Assembly (NCBI GenBank): GCA_012270795.1
Contig: JAAXHO010000131.1
Coordinates: 1-64,000, forward strand
Length of the DNA stretch: 64,000 nt
Direction of reading: 5' to 3'
Source: Candidatus Poribacteria bacterium
GTDB taxonomy: Bacteria; Poribacteria; WGA-4E; WGA-3G
In this document: positions 18,676 to 28,310 of the stretch, piece by piece
Layout of the letters: each line of letters starts with the position of its first letter
Numbering within the stretch: the stretch's first letter is position 1
The notes under the pieces: generated by a model
The model's database searches: none
The model's input: the letters and a program-made list of their open reading frames with translations, nothing else
Told to the model about the DNA's origin: nothing
Program-made: the position numbers and the translations under genes

Positions 18676-20031
18676 CTATATTTTTGATTTTGCTTTGAGT
18701 TCTAAGTATTTATTCACGACAGACATAGTCAGTTGATGTGCTGGAACATCAATGGTAATAACGCCTCGGCGGCGCAGGATTTCTAAGGTTGTGTGTTTTT
18801 CTTGCAACATTCGTTCTGCAATTGCTTTTTGATAGACAGACTTAGAATTGGAAATATTCTGTTCAGTTAATTCGACGATTCCTGAGTCTGTCAAAGTAAC
18901 ACAGATCACAAGGTGATGTTTGGAATATTGTGAGACATAAGTTGCTATGCCTTCAGCAGAATCTTTGTCAAGTATGTCTGTAAAGAGTATAATGAGTGCT
19001 CTTTTTTGTTGTTTTGAGGCGAGATATGAGAAGGCTGCTTCAAAGTCAGGTTCTACGGGATGAACCTGCAGTGCGAATATCGTTTCTAACATTGTAAGGA
19101 ACTGCTTTTTTCCGGGTTTTGGTGATAGGTGTTGATGAACGGTATCTGAAAATGCTATCATACCAACCTTATCTCCTTTCAACATTGAAACGTAAGCTGC
19201 CATAAGTGTTGTGTTGATGGCGTAATCTAATTTTTGCATGGTTTTTTGTGATACGGTAACTGTATCTATTGTATTGGATGAATCTAAAAGGATAGGAGAT
19301 GCCATTAGTCGTGCTGTATCTAACATTATTACAACATCTTGGCTTCTTTCCGTTTCAAATTCTCTGACAATTGGTTTTTGGTGTCGTGCAGTTGCTTTCC
19401 AATCAATCCGTCGAAAGTCGTCATCGGGTAGATATTCCCGTAATCTTTCCATTTCTGTGCCTTCTCCGAATAGACGTGAATTCTTAATTCCTAAACGATG
19501 CAGCATGCCTCGTTTCACCAAAAGTTCGTACTGATGCACTGCTTGCAGGTTCGGATATACCTTTATCTCTGTTTGAGCAGGAAATTTATATTGTCTTACA
19601 ACTAAACCTAAGACTCCCCAACACCGAACATGTATATCTCTAAAATGATAAATACCTCTCCGTAATGGTGTTAAGTGGTAAAATATATTCTCATGTTGTG
19701 AACTTGGAACTTGTAAGTCATGTATAACATCATTATACAGAAATTCAGATGGATAATCGTCCTTCACACGTAATTTTAATTGGTAGGGTGTATGGTTTGT
19801 TATGCGTAATGTCACAAGGTTTTTTACGCCTAATGAAAATTTATTATTCATTATTCTGCTGACTTGAACACTTTTCATCGATGGGTTTGTTACATAATCA
19901 ATGATACCGACGACAATTAGCAGCAACAGATAAGCACCACCAACATATAACAGACTTGGTAAGATAGTGTAGAGTGCAATTGTAATGGAAATAGGTAAGA
20001 GAAAAAGAAGGAATCGTTTGCTGATATGCAT
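18676..20031 (-). CDS. DUF58 domain protein (von Willebrand-like)
   Basis: DUF58 proteins pair with MoxR ATPases and usually carry two N-terminal membrane segments and a vWA-like domain. Here residues 6-45 form the hydrophobic pair and REYLPDDDFRRIDWKATARHQKPIVREFETE is the DUF58 signature. It is followed by DVVIMLDTARLM, a MIDAS-like D-x-S/T position, and ALIILFTDILD. The length is 451 aa. Its start lies 7 nt downstream of the moxR stop, so the two form an operon on the minus strand. The function is inferred: an adaptor or effector of the MoxR ATPase at the envelope. Confidence 0.9.
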   Translation of the reverse strand: MHISKRFLLFLLPISITIALYTILPSLLYVGGAYLLLLIVVGIIDYVTNPSMKSVQVSRIMNNKFSLGVKNLVTLRITNHTPYQLKLRVKDDYPSEFLYNDVIHDLQVPSSQHENIFYHLTPLRRGIYHFRDIHVRCWGVLGLVVRQYKFPAQTEIKVYPNLQAVHQYELLVKRGMLHRLGIKNSRLFGEGTEMERLREYLPDDDFRRIDWKATARHQKPIVREFETERSQDVVIMLDTARLMASPILLDSSNTIDTVTVSQKTMQKLDYAINTTLMAAYVSMLKGDKVGMIAFSDTVHQHLSPKPGKKQFLTMLETIFALQVHPVEPDFEAAFSYLASKQQKRALIILFTDILDKDSAEGIATYVSQYSKHHLVICVTLTDSGIVELTEQNISNSKSVYQKAIAERMLQEKHTTLEILRRRGVITIDVPAHQLTMSVVNKYLELKAKSKI

Positions 20032-20038
20032 TTTTGTT

Positions 20039-20992
20039 TTATCTTGGTATTTCTATTTCCGCAAGTAGTCTATCAATCACATCGTCTGCGGTCAAACCTT
20101 CTATTTCTGCTTCAGGTTTTAATAAGATACGATGGCGATAGACGTGGGGTGCTAAGTATTTCACATCATCAGGTATGATATAATCTCGTCCTTGTACCGC
20201 AGCATAGGTTTTGCTTGTTAATAACAATGCAATTGATGCGCGTGGACTTCCGCCTAATACCAATTCGTGAGATGTGCGTGATGCATCTGCTAATCTGACA
20301 ATGTAGTTTAGGATTGATTCCTCTACCGTAATTGACCGGATGACTTCTTGACACTGGGAAAGGGCTTCGCTGTTAATTACGTTTTCAATGCCGACCTCGT
20401 CTAAACGCGTTGCATTAAATCCTTTGTGGTAATTCATTAGGATTTGCGTTTCTACATCTGTCCCCGGATAATCTATAAGGAGTTTGAACATAAATCTGTC
20501 TAGTTGTGCTTCTGGAAGTGGATATGTTCCCTCATATTCGACAGGATTTTGTGTGGCTAATACAATGAATGGTAGTGTGAGTTGATGGCGGATGCCGTCA
20601 ATGCTAACTTGCTGTTCCTCCATACATTCCAGGAGTGCGGATTGTGTTTTTGCTGGTGAACGGTTGATTTCATCAGCAAGCAGTACATTTGTAAAAACGG
20701 GACCGTGCTTCAAGTTGAACTGATTTGTTGCCAAGTCATAGACGCTTGTTCCGACAATATCAGATGGCATGAGGTCTGGTGTGAATTGAATACGGCTAAA
20801 CTTACCTGAAACAATCATGGCTAATGTCTTAGCGATTAGGGTTTTGGCAGTGCCTGGAACACCTTCTAATAGGACATGTCCTCCTGAAAATAGGCTGACG
20901 ACAACGAGTTCAAAGATTTCTGTTTGGCCGACGATAACTTTTTGTGCTTCTTGTTTTATTCTTTCAAAAACTGTTTGTACTAAGTTTTCCAT
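20039..20992 (-). CDS. MoxR-family AAA ATPase
   Basis: MoxR ATPases are AAA+ chaperones that act with vWA-domain proteins in assembling envelope or metal-containing complexes. Walker A GVPGTAKT (44-51), Walker [10 protein letters not shown], sensor [25 protein letters not shown] and the C-terminal lid ([33 protein letters not shown]) are all present in 317 aa. It sits between DUF58 and the DUF4350/DUF4129 genes on the minus strand. A 370-bp repeat-filled gap separates it from DUF4350, so it may have its own promoter. Confidence 0.95.
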   Translation of the reverse strand: MENLVQTVFERIKQEAQKVIVGQTEIFELVVVSLFSGGHVLLEGVPGTAKTLIAKTLAMIVSGKFSRIQFTPDLMPSDIVGTSVYDLATNQFNLKHGPVFTNVLLADEINRSPAKTQSALLECMEEQQVSIDGIRHQLTLPFIVLATQNPVEYEGTYPLPEAQLDRFMFKLLIDYPGTDVETQILMNYHKGFNATRLDEVGIENVINSEALSQCQEVIRSITVEESILNYIVRLADASRTSHELVLGGSPRASIALLLTSKTYAAVQGRDYIIPDDVKYLAPHVYRHRILLKPEAEIEGLTADDVIDRLLAEIEIPR

Positions 20993-21010
20993 AATTTTTT
21001 AATAACCCAT

Positions 21011-21164
21011 TTATGGTAGATTATACAATTAATTCTATATTTTGAGTTGTAGGAGCGACCTTTGGTCGCGACCGGGGTCCGTTCCTACAGAAGAGCCCGC
21101 ACGGTCGCGACCAAAGGTCGCTCCTACAGAAGATGTGTATAATTATTTCAATAATTCACCATAG
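21011..21164. repeat. Composite palindromic element, GGAGCGACC family, full copy
   Basis: It begins TTATGGTAGATTATACAATT, passes TTGTAGGAGCGACC, a double GGTCGCGACC core, and GGTCGCTCCTACAGAAGA, and ends AATTATTTCAATAATTCACC then ATAG. The ends are partly inverted (TTATGGT / ACCATAG). The same element is at 49756-49897, and shortened at 42054-42110. No coding capacity is seen. Confidence 0.75.
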
Positions 21165-21190
21165 ATTAGTTGTGTATTATACTTATTCTT

Positions 21191-21326
21191 TGTCTGAACC
21201 AGGATTTGCAGGATTATCGGATTACCAGGATTACCTCATCAAGGATTATTGATGCGCTTTGATGTCAACTTTGGGAATGAACATGTTGAGGTAAATCCTC
21301 AAAATCTGAAAATCCTGGTTCAGACA
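21191..21326. repeat. TGTCTGAACCAGGATTT inverted-repeat element
   Basis: Arms TGTCTGAACCAGGATTT and AAATCCTGGTTCAGACA enclose a conserved core with CTCATCAAGG, TTTGATGTCAACTTTGGGAA and TGTTGAGG. Other copies lie at 28052-28197 and 59177-59322, with an opposite-orientation copy at 56983-57119. In those copies GGTGTGTAAAGTTTTTG-like outer ends are visible. It fills the moxR-DUF4350 gap. Confidence 0.8.
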
Positions 21327-21360
21327 TAGAAGTTGATTCTGGTACACAACCGACTACTTT

Positions 21361-22473
21361 TCAACGCATGTTAGTATTCGCGCGGTATGTTTCAACGCGT
21401 TTTGCGATTTCAATTAGTTGGGTTTCAGATATATCCCCGACTGGTTCTAAGTCTCTTATAAGGTTTGTAAGTTCTGTGTCTTTATCAACGAGGCCGCGCA
21501 GCGTCAATTCTTCCATAAACGCAGACGTATCCAAATTTGGGTTGACACGCCAACGTCTCCCTAAGTCGGATCTGAATTTTTCTTGTATGTGTCGTAAAAT
21601 ATCCTTGCGTGTGTTCCCCTTCTGATATAAAGCTGTCATTGCATGGACATATTCTGAGCTCAATCGTCTATTCTTTTCTCTGATATTCAATGGTTCTCCG
21701 AATCTTCTGCCTCTAAGTGTCATGAAAACGAACAGGATCAGACAAATATAAACTGCAGCTAACCCCCAAGAAGTTTTGAAGACAAAGCTTATAAAGGTAT
21801 TGTCCCGATTTTTATTTATTGTGTAATAATTTCCTTCTGCCAGTCCGATGCGTGCTCTGGTGGGGAATGTAGACATTATGTTGTAAAACAGTCTCGCGTT
21901 TTCATTATGTCTTAATCCGTTTTCATTAAATAGATAGTCTGATGTTGTGAGATATACTCGTCCATCCCCATCTTTTAGAGTTGCCACGACAGCTTGATTT
22001 CCTGCACCGTATAGGTTCGCCATATCTCGTTGATTGTTTTGAAGTGTAAAATATGCACGTGGCTGTATTCTGTTGACGGCGTTTAAAGGGAAAAACGGTT
22101 CATCTTCATTTCTATATGCATCATCCAATCTATTTGATAGGCTCTTCAATTTTAATCCGTAAACATCGGCAAATATTTCCATCATTTTATGATATCCGCC
22201 ACTAACAATTAGACTGCCACCTTTCTTAACGAAGTTCTGTATATCCTTAATTTCATTTTCAGTTGGTAGTTTAGTAAGTTCCTGAAGGAATAGCACATCA
22301 TAGTTCTTCAATCGAGAAGGAATTTGTTCAGAAATTAGCGTCACCCGAAATTTTAATTTGCGCATGATGTTGTATAAGACGCTCCCTTCAACATAAGAAT
22401 CACACGAATAAAGGGCACATAAGAGTATCAAAAAGATATAGAAAGAAAAAGATAATCTGTGAATTTGCAGCAT
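21361..22473 (-). CDS. DUF4350 domain protein, membrane-anchored
   Basis: The 370-aa protein begins with a signal or anchor segment (residues 7-24, ending LYSCDSY, a lipobox-like ALYSC that could make it a lipoprotein) and a DUF4350 domain. In that domain YDVLFLQELTKLPTENEIKDIQNFVKKGGSLIVSGG resembles the glutamine amidotransferase-like fold. A second membrane segment (about 233-252, WGLAAVYICLILFVFMTL) is followed by a helical cytoplasmic tail. DUF4350 genes accompany MoxR, DUF58 and DUF4129 genes in many phyla. Its start is 49 nt from the DUF4129 stop. Confidence 0.83.
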   Translation of the reverse strand: MLQIHRLSFSFYIFLILLCALYSCDSYVEGSVLYNIMRKLKFRVTLISEQIPSRLKNYDVLFLQELTKLPTENEIKDIQNFVKKGGSLIVSGGYHKMMEIFADVYGLKLKSLSNRLDDAYRNEDEPFFPLNAVNRIQPRAYFTLQNNQRDMANLYGAGNQAVVATLKDGDGRVYLTTSDYLFNENGLRHNENARLFYNIMSTFPTRARIGLAEGNYYTINKNRDNTFISFVFKTSWGLAAVYICLILFVFMTLRGRRFGEPLNIREKNRRLSSEYVHAMTALYQKGNTRKDILRHIQEKFRSDLGRRWRVNPNLDTSAFMEELTLRGLVDKDTELTNLIRDLEPVGDISETQLIEIAKRVETYRANTNMR

Positions 22474-22522
22474 TGTTCTTGTCTTTCAAAGCTTCATCGT
22501 AAATATAAGAAATTTTGAAATA

Positions 22523-23161
22523 TCAACCTTTTACGTGAATCTTTTGCAATAGATCTCTATAGTTTGCGATAGTATCAGCATCACATGATTTGTGTCCGTA
22601 CCATACATCATCAAAGACAGTTACTGCTGATCCGAGTGTTTCCTGAAGGTTATTATCTACTTGTGCGTGCTGTAGATATTCGCGATTTGTCATGCTTTTG
22701 TCATAAGGAAGGATTCCGCGTTCTTGCAGGTTTAAAATTGCGGATAGATAGAGATAACGGAGTGCTTCGCGGAAGTCATTTGAAACCTCAGCAGTATCTG
22801 CGTTTGCCAGTGCTGCCTTCGCTGTCGTTACCTGTTCGTCTACAATTTCGGCTTCCTTATCATGTACCTCACTGATTATGTTCAACCGTATCTGTCTAAT
22901 AAAGTAGATAAGTATGATGGTAATTGCTATAACTCCCAGAGGGAATAGTATGTATTTTAGTTGAATATGTCTTACAGGTTTGGGGTTTAGCAGTTTATCT
23001 AATTCGGTTTGATATTCTCTATATGATATTTTGGCTTCCGATTGGTTCCTCTCCAATTCATCACGAAATACTTGGACTTCTGATGCTAATACTGTTTGCA
23101 AAGTGAGACTAACTATTGTCATGAAGATAAAGGAACTCATGCAGGTTTTTATTGTGTTCAT
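22523..23161 (-). CDS. DUF4129 domain protein
   Basis: The product of 212 aa has an N-terminal signal or anchor (residues 9-26), a second membrane segment at about 70-88 (LKYILFPLGVIAITIILIYFI) and the DUF4129 C-terminal domain, recognisable by DFREALRYLYLSAILNLQERGILPYDKSMTNREYL and VWYGHKSCD. DUF4129 domains occur in membrane proteins encoded with MoxR and DUF58, sometimes fused to transglutaminase; here it stands alone. It lies 5 nt downstream of the membrane protein gene, as part of the same minus-strand operon. Confidence 0.85.
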   Translation of the reverse strand: MNTIKTCMSSFIFMTIVSLTLQTVLASEVQVFRDELERNQSEAKISYREYQTELDKLLNPKPVRHIQLKYILFPLGVIAITIILIYFIRQIRLNIISEVHDKEAEIVDEQVTTAKAALANADTAEVSNDFREALRYLYLSAILNLQERGILPYDKSMTNREYLQHAQVDNNLQETLGSAVTVFDDVWYGHKSCDADTIANYRDLLQKIHVKG

Positions 23162-23166
23162 GCTTC

Positions 23167-24081
23167 TTATTGGAGATTTTGCATTTGGTCAACGGGGGTT
23201 GTAGCTTGCATTTCAAGATCGTAAGCTTCTTTACGAATTCGCATGTCAAAGTATAGAAGTGTGTAACCGATTGATAGGATCGGCATTGCTAACGCCTCAA
23301 TGCTTGTGGTAATAAATGACCAAAACAGATATATTCCCCATCCGATTACGTGCGGCGTAGGTTCAATCATGAAAAGAATAGTTTCAAGGGTTGAAGCAGT
23401 ATCAAAAAACGCGTCGGTTCCTGGAATTAAAAAGAATATAATGGAAACTGAAATTATGAGAATAATGTATATTATAAAATAGATCAGGAAAATGGCGAGG
23501 GTTATACCAAACACACGCGCCCAACTTCCCTTGACTAATTCAGAACTCCGCCGCAATGAAATCAATGCCGATGATTCCTCTAACAGAATTGGCTGCGTAT
23601 ACAAGCTCCAACGAACTAAAAAGTAGATCCCAAATGGAATACCTATGATTGTAAGCGACAGACCGCCGCAAACCAAACCATATATAAAAAATGCACCGAG
23701 GAGTGTTAAATAACGACGCAACGATTGTTGCACGGCTGCGGTTGCGGATATATTCTTACCTAAAAACACATGTGCAGTCGCATATAATAAAGTACCTGTG
23801 ATAAAAAGTCCTAACAACGTCACAAACACCATATTCATCATATTCAGAAAGTCTTGTGAACCCAGATATTCATTTGCTAAAGTTACAGAAACCCAATTTC
23901 TTATAACGTCAAACCCGTAGGATATGGCAAAATAAACGGTGGCGATCATGAAAAATAGGCGGAAGTGTTTCCGATAGAGTGAGAACATTCCATCTAATAT
24001 TTCTGTGAAACTCAAGGGTTGTAAAGGCGGTAAGGGGTCTTGCGTATCTTTTTCTGGAACTATACTATTTTGTGCTTGCAT
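23167..24081 (-). CDS. Polytopic membrane protein, glycerophosphodiester phosphodiesterase membrane-domain-like
   Basis: The 304-aa protein has a cytoplasmic N-terminus with LSFTEILDGMFSLYRKHFRLFF, the opening found in a widespread family of membrane proteins annotated by resemblance to the membrane domain of glycerophosphodiester phosphodiesterases. About six hydrophobic segments follow. No catalytic domain is attached. It is the first gene of the DUF4129/DUF4350 operon. Its function is unknown; a scaffold for the MoxR/DUF58 system is one possibility. Confidence 0.7.
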   Translation of the reverse strand: MQAQNSIVPEKDTQDPLPPLQPLSFTEILDGMFSLYRKHFRLFFMIATVYFAISYGFDVIRNWVSVTLANEYLGSQDFLNMMNMVFVTLLGLFITGTLLYATAHVFLGKNISATAAVQQSLRRYLTLLGAFFIYGLVCGGLSLTIIGIPFGIYFLVRWSLYTQPILLEESSALISLRRSSELVKGSWARVFGITLAIFLIYFIIYIILIISVSIIFFLIPGTDAFFDTASTLETILFMIEPTPHVIGWGIYLFWSFITTSIEALAMPILSIGYTLLYFDMRIRKEAYDLEMQATTPVDQMQNLQ

Positions 24082-24514
24082 GTTTTCCTGACCTAAGTGT
24101 GTGATTTGTATATGCCATTAGTTTATCTGATTTGGTGTTTTATTGCAAGGGGTGTGTAAAGTATATATCACCCTTTTTGTCAGAATCACGGAATGCGCGG
24201 AGAAGATTGTTGCTTCATGATTTTTTGCTAAGAATAACCCTTCATTATCCTTATCAAGTCGTTTTATTGTGGGTGTCTTTTCCGTGTATTCCGTGAAATC
24301 CGCGCTTTCCGCGATTCTGAACCCAGATCCGCAAAACCCGACAATTGAATGCTTATGGTGGTGAATGGGTGTGATTTAGCTATATACATATTCTATATAA
24401 GAGAGGTTTTTTCAGAAACGGTGTTACATGAAAAAAAGGCGGAGCAACTCCGCCAATGTAATCCTAATATCCTATTTGAAACGACACAAACTGGTCGTGA
24501 AAAACCTATTTCCG
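24082..24514. repeat. Intergenic region with CGGAATxCGCGG element
   Basis: No gene is seen. GGGGTGTGTAAAGT at about 24150 is a solo end of the GGTGTGTAAAG element. From about 24185 to 24356 lies an imperfect palindromic element (CACGGAATGCGCGGAGAAGA ... TCTTTTCCGTGTATTCCGTG, then GACAATTGAATGC), related to tracts at 33718-33960 and 59083-59172. The right end GACAATTGAATGC matches the terminal repeat seen at 53530-53549. Confidence 0.6.
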
Positions 24515-25939
24515 TCACAATGTGTGTGCAGAAAGGTTGTTAGCGATGGTGAGTCTTCTTTGGCGTGTAAAGGTTCGGGGGCGGGTGTATCCTTCGCCAG
24601 TCGGGCCGGCGATAGTCATTGCTAAGAAGCCTTCACCTTCCAGTCCACAACTTGCATAAGAAGGTGCATTCACGACGACAACGGAACAGTTCATCGCCTT
24701 GTTGTATTGCGTGATGCGTGCGGTGTTATTCGTGTGTAGCATTGCGGTGTGTCCACGGCCACCGTCTGCGGCGACAGCACCCTTGACCGCTTCATCAAAA
24801 TCACGCACACGCGCGACTGGCAATATCGGCATAAGATATTCGTTTATTACAAAGCCATGATCCGCGGGAACTTCCACGACAATAGCGACCGTCTGTGCGG
24901 GTGCTGAAATCCCAGCTGCTTCTAAGATAGTTTTCGCATCTTTACCGATGTATTCCTTGTTTGCCTCTCCATTCTGGGTGACGACAGTCTCAAGTGCTTC
25001 GCGTTGACTGGCACTGAGAAGATGTCCACCGTTTTGTGTCAATTCACGGATAGTATCGTTAACGACAGATTCAACGACAAAAAGTGCCTTTTCACCGATA
25101 CAAAGTAGGTTGTTGTCAAAACTTGTTCCTGCAATAACGTGCCTTGCGGCTTTTGGAATATCAGCAGTTTCGTCTATTATAGCAGGTGGGTTGCCCGGGC
25201 CCGCGGCGATTGCCTTCTTACCACTTGTCAATGCTGCTTTCACAACGCTTGCACCACCAGTCGCGACAAGCATCGCGATGTCGGGGTGTTCCATAATCTG
25301 TTTTGCTGTACGGAGTGAAGCGTTTTCAACGGAGGTAAGCAAGTTGGGGGGGCCTCCTGCCTTCACAATGCCTTCGTTGATGACATGCATGGTTTCTTCC
25401 GTGCATTCACGTGCATTCGGGTGCGGACTAAACACGACGGCATTGCCAGCGGAAATCATAATAATTGCATGGTTTATCACTGTTGAAGTGGGATTAGTGG
25501 TGGGAGTAATAGAATTTATAAGACCAAACGGAACATATTCAATCAACAGCGTACCATCGTCACCGGACATTGATTCCGAGATAAGGTCTTCCATGCCAGG
25601 TGACAAGTTGACAGCACCTTCATTCTTCATCACCTTGTGTTCCGCATTGCCCATTTTTGTTTCTTGAACAGCCATCTCTGCAAGGGGTTTAGCGTTCTCA
25701 AGCGAGACCTTTTTTATTGCATCAATAAGTTCACGTCTTTTGGCAAATCCGAGTTTTGTGAGTGCTGCTTGTGCTGTTTTTGCTGCACTAATTGCCTCCT
25801 CGACGGAAGTGAAAACACCTGATCGCGAAGAAGTTGCCCCCGTTGTTGCAAGGGGTACTGCAACGTTTCCATCTTTTTCCAATGTTGTCAAGACTTGCGA
25901 AACAATTTGTTCGATCTGTTTCTCATCAATTTGTGGCAT
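24515..25939 (-). CDS. CoA-acylating aldehyde dehydrogenase, PduP/EutE type
   Basis: These enzymes oxidise an aldehyde with NAD and CoA to an acyl-CoA and are usually housed in bacterial microcompartments. The catalytic Cys280 is in NLLCIGEKA; the NAD/CoA region has PTTNPTSTVINHAIIMISAGNAVVFSPHP and VATGGASVVKAA. Residues 4-20 (IDEKQIEQIVSQVLTTL) form an amphipathic helix before a flexible Thr/Ser/Gly linker, the form of an encapsulation peptide. The length of 474 aa is normal. GGAGGG lies before the ATG at 25939. The BMC shell gene about 1.6 kb upstream on the same strand fits a compartment role. The substrate (acetaldehyde, propionaldehyde or lactaldehyde) cannot be told. Confidence 0.9.
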   Translation of the reverse strand: MPQIDEKQIEQIVSQVLTTLEKDGNVAVPLATTGATSSRSGVFTSVEEAISAAKTAQAALTKLGFAKRRELIDAIKKVSLENAKPLAEMAVQETKMGNAEHKVMKNEGAVNLSPGMEDLISESMSGDDGTLLIEYVPFGLINSITPTTNPTSTVINHAIIMISAGNAVVFSPHPNARECTEETMHVINEGIVKAGGPPNLLTSVENASLRTAKQIMEHPDIAMLVATGGASVVKAALTSGKKAIAAGPGNPPAIIDETADIPKAARHVIAGTSFDNNLLCIGEKALFVVESVVNDTIRELTQNGGHLLSASQREALETVVTQNGEANKEYIGKDAKTILEAAGISAPAQTVAIVVEVPADHGFVINEYLMPILPVARVRDFDEAVKGAVAADGGRGHTAMLHTNNTARITQYNKAMNCSVVVVNAPSYASCGLEGEGFLAMTIAGPTGEGYTRPRTFTRQRRLTIANNLSAHTL

Positions 25940-26187
25940 TCAGCCCTCCAATATATATCAAGTAGGCATGTGCTGAAACTGCTGTAAATCTGTCTGTATT
26001 ATGTCGTCCAGTCCAATTTCTTGCACTTCAGCTTTGTCAAAATGTTCCACTGTATTGCTTCCTATTTGAAGATTTCATATCACTTCTATCATTTCTTCTG
26101 ACTTCCAATAAGGGATCGTAAAGCTTGGTTAACACTTGTGTCCGTTGGAAACGCAACAGCAACATCTGGTGCAAACCGGACGGTTCT

Positions 26188-26859
26188 CTAACTTGATGCC
26201 ATAAAATACCATATTGCACCGTCAACAACTCGTTCCGACACCTCTAATTTCGCAGCAACACCTTCTATAAGAAGGATGCACTCGTCTTCTGAGAATCTTT
26301 GGCCTGTGGTTTCATATATGAATTTCATGACATGCACATCAGGTTTTGAGGTATCCGCACCGAAAAGCATTCGCAGCCACTGAAAAGTTGCGATCCCAAC
26401 ACCTTTGGTATTCAGCACCTCGGAACCGGCAGGTTCTGCTGTAATCGCCCATTGCTTCAGCGTTTTTTCTTCAGGGACTGTAGGTGATGCTTCAATAAGA
26501 CCGCAAAAATATGTCACAAGACCATCAATAGCACCTGCCTTTCCTTGATTTCTCAAGTTCACTTCTTTTGTAAGAAACTCAAGGGATGTTGTGTAAGATG
26601 CCATCAAATCTGCTAATTGCCTAACAGACTTTACATCTGGACGGTTTCTCCTAAAATCTACCAGTCGCGGATATACTTGGGTCTTATATCTGAGTGCCTG
26701 TGATATAACACTATTAATTACCTTAACCGCAGGCGGGTGATATCTATCGCTATAATCGCCATCGTATAGATCCGGTGATAAGTCTTTCAGCCTTGATGCT
26801 ACAGCATCTATATACTTTTTATTTATCATAAAATCTTTTCCTTGTTGCGAATTTGCCAC
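26188..26859 (-). CDS. HhH-GPD-like protein (possible DNA glycosylase relative)
   Basis: The 223-aa protein contains a helix-hairpin-helix-like segment with downstream Asp: LNTKGVGIATFQWLRMLFGADTSKPDVHV, where G-V-G-x-x-T and the later D-x-H-V resemble the HhH-GPD base-excision glycosylase pattern. There is no 4Fe-4S Cys cluster. The rest is helical. The start could be 26859 or the internal Met at 26829 (MINKKYIDAVASRL). It lies between the aldehyde dehydrogenase and the shell protein but with gaps of 250 and 720 bp, so it is probably not part of the compartment. Assignment to the superfamily is by motif only. Confidence 0.55.
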   Translation of the reverse strand: MANSQQGKDFMINKKYIDAVASRLKDLSPDLYDGDYSDRYHPPAVKVINSVISQALRYKTQVYPRLVDFRRNRPDVKSVRQLADLMASYTTSLEFLTKEVNLRNQGKAGAIDGLVTYFCGLIEASPTVPEEKTLKQWAITAEPAGSEVLNTKGVGIATFQWLRMLFGADTSKPDVHVMKFIYETTGQRFSEDECILLIEGVAAKLEVSERVVDGAIWYFMASS

Positions 26860-27583
26860 CTACTTATAGTTATATCTCCCAAAACTCAGCTAACGCTTTC
26901 CTTCTTTAACGACTTGTGCCAGTTAACATCTTGTTTGGCAAATTTTCACATATATTTGCATTAATCCTATACACATATCGTCCCTACGGGACTGAAGAGG
27001 TGTGTGCTACGTTTTTCTATAAACATATCGTCCCTACGGGACTGAAGAACTTATAAATATATGATAATAATTTTCACAACATCTTCTTTTGTGAAATAAA
27101 GTTCTATAGATAGTTATTTAGCACAACTCGTTTCTTTAGTAGTTGCTTAAGGCAGTGGCAGCACTTTGTGTTTCAGCCGTAAAATTTTCAGACTTTTGTT
27201 TTTTGTAAAATTGAATTTTGATGTAGTATAAACCCTCTAATTGCTACTTTGGCTAAACTAACAGAGATTTTTTTCTCTTTTGGCAAGACTTCTTATATCT
27301 GTGTTAAGTTCTGGAGTATAGACATCTATAAATCTGACCGTTCTATTTTCAGTCTTAAAAATATCTCCATCAATAACCGCTGTGAAAGATTCCATATATG
27401 TAACCCATTCCTAAATTTCCTTTATTTTAGTACGTTTCTCAAGGAAATTGAGATTTTGAGAAATATCAGTTTTATGAAAATTTAGGCAAAACGGTTGACG
27501 CGCTTTCGTAATGATATATTGCTTGCCCGTTCCCCGTAGGCGCGACCTTTATATCGCGCCAAGTCCAACACCAAAAATGGTTT
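26860..27583. other. Gene-poor AT-rich region with paired ATCGTCCCTACGGGAC repeats
   Basis: Two copies of ACATATCGTCCCTACGGGAC then TGAAGA start at 26973 and 27023, exactly 50 bp apart; a related unit is near 10288. GTCCCTACGGGAC is a small palindrome. The rest (27050-27480) is AT-rich. A possible 78-codon frame at 27249-27485 has no ribosome site and low-complexity Phe/Ile/Ser composition, so it is not called. Confidence 0.55.
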
Positions 27584-27889
27584 TTACGCATCCGAATCGT
27601 CATCAGCGGCTGCCGTTTTTCCGGCAAGAATAGATTCAACATCGGAATGTGGGCGTGGGATGACATGCACGGAAACCAGTTCACCGACAGTTTTTGCGGC
27701 TTCTGCCCCAGCGTCTGTAGCAGCTTGTACTGCACCAACATCACCGCGTACCATGACGGTTACGAAACCACCGCCGACCTGTTCTTTTCCGATTAATTTG
27801 ACGTTGGCGGCTTTGACCATCGTATCGGCAGCTTCGACTGCCCCGACCAATCCGCGTGTTTCAACCATTCCTAAAGCTTCATTGCTCAT
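27584..27889 (-). CDS. Bacterial microcompartment hexamer shell protein (BMC-H)
   Basis: This is a single-BMC-domain protein that assembles into hexagonal tiles of a microcompartment shell. It reads [28 protein letters not shown], then the pore loop [11 protein letters not shown] (residues 35-45), [19 protein letters not shown] and [14 protein letters not shown], all typical of the PduA/EutM/CcmK class. The central pore position reads Gly-Gly-Gly where PduA has Gly-Ser-Gly, which may change pore size or polarity. The length of 101 aa is normal, with an acidic tail. AAGGAG precedes the ATG. No vertex protein (BMC-P) or trimer is in this window, so the other shell parts must lie elsewhere. Confidence 0.95.
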   Translation of the reverse strand: MSNEALGMVETRGLVGAVEAADTMVKAANVKLIGKEQVGGGFVTVMVRGDVGAVQAATDAGAEAAKTVGELVSVHVIPRPHSDVESILAGKTAAADDDSDA

Positions 27890-28051
27890 ACTTTTTGCTC
27901 CTTATGTGTCTAATAGAATAGAATGCAAGGCACTGCATAATATATTTCAGATGCAGTCCTTATGTTTGATAAATGTGTCCTTTTAAATGATACTATAAAA
28001 GTGTTTTTTCTGCAAATCAAATTTTGCATTGGGGGGTAAAGTTTTTGCTGT

Positions 28052-28197
28052 TGTCTGAACCAGGATTTTCAGGATTTATAGATTTCCAAGATGACCTCAT
28101 CAAGGATTTTTGATACACTTTGATGTTAACTTTGGGAATAAAACCTGTTGAGGAAAATCCTGAAAATCTATAAATCCTGAAAATCCTGGTTCAGACA
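28052..28197. repeat. TGTCTGAACCAGGATTT inverted-repeat element
   Basis: Full copy with arms TGTCTGAACCAGGATTTTCA and its complement and the conserved core CTCATCAAGG ... CTTTGGGAATA ... TGTTGAGG. A GGGGTAAAGTTTTTG remnant lies just outside at 28033. It sits between the shell protein and phosphofructokinase genes. Confidence 0.8.
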
Positions 28198-28310
28198 ACA
28201 GAGGACGTAACAACCCAGGATAGGTCTATTGTCTATTGCTTCAAATTGGCAATTAAGGATAAAATTAGGATTACCCAATTAATAAATTAATCTTCATAAG
28301 GGATTAATGA

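Noticed and set aside
26037-26228. Minus-strand frame overlapping the 3' end of the HhH-GPD-like gene
   Set aside because: Overlaps the called gene, has no ribosome site and no sensible composition.
26973-27048. Two copies of a 26-bp repeat 50 bp apart, CRISPR-like
   Set aside because: Only two copies, the repeat is palindromic around GTCCCTACGGGAC, and a related unit occurs singly near 10288; no cas genes are present.
27249-27485. Plus-strand frame of 78 codons between the HhH and shell genes
   Set aside because: AT-driven Phe/Ile/Ser composition, no ribosome site, no recognisable motif.
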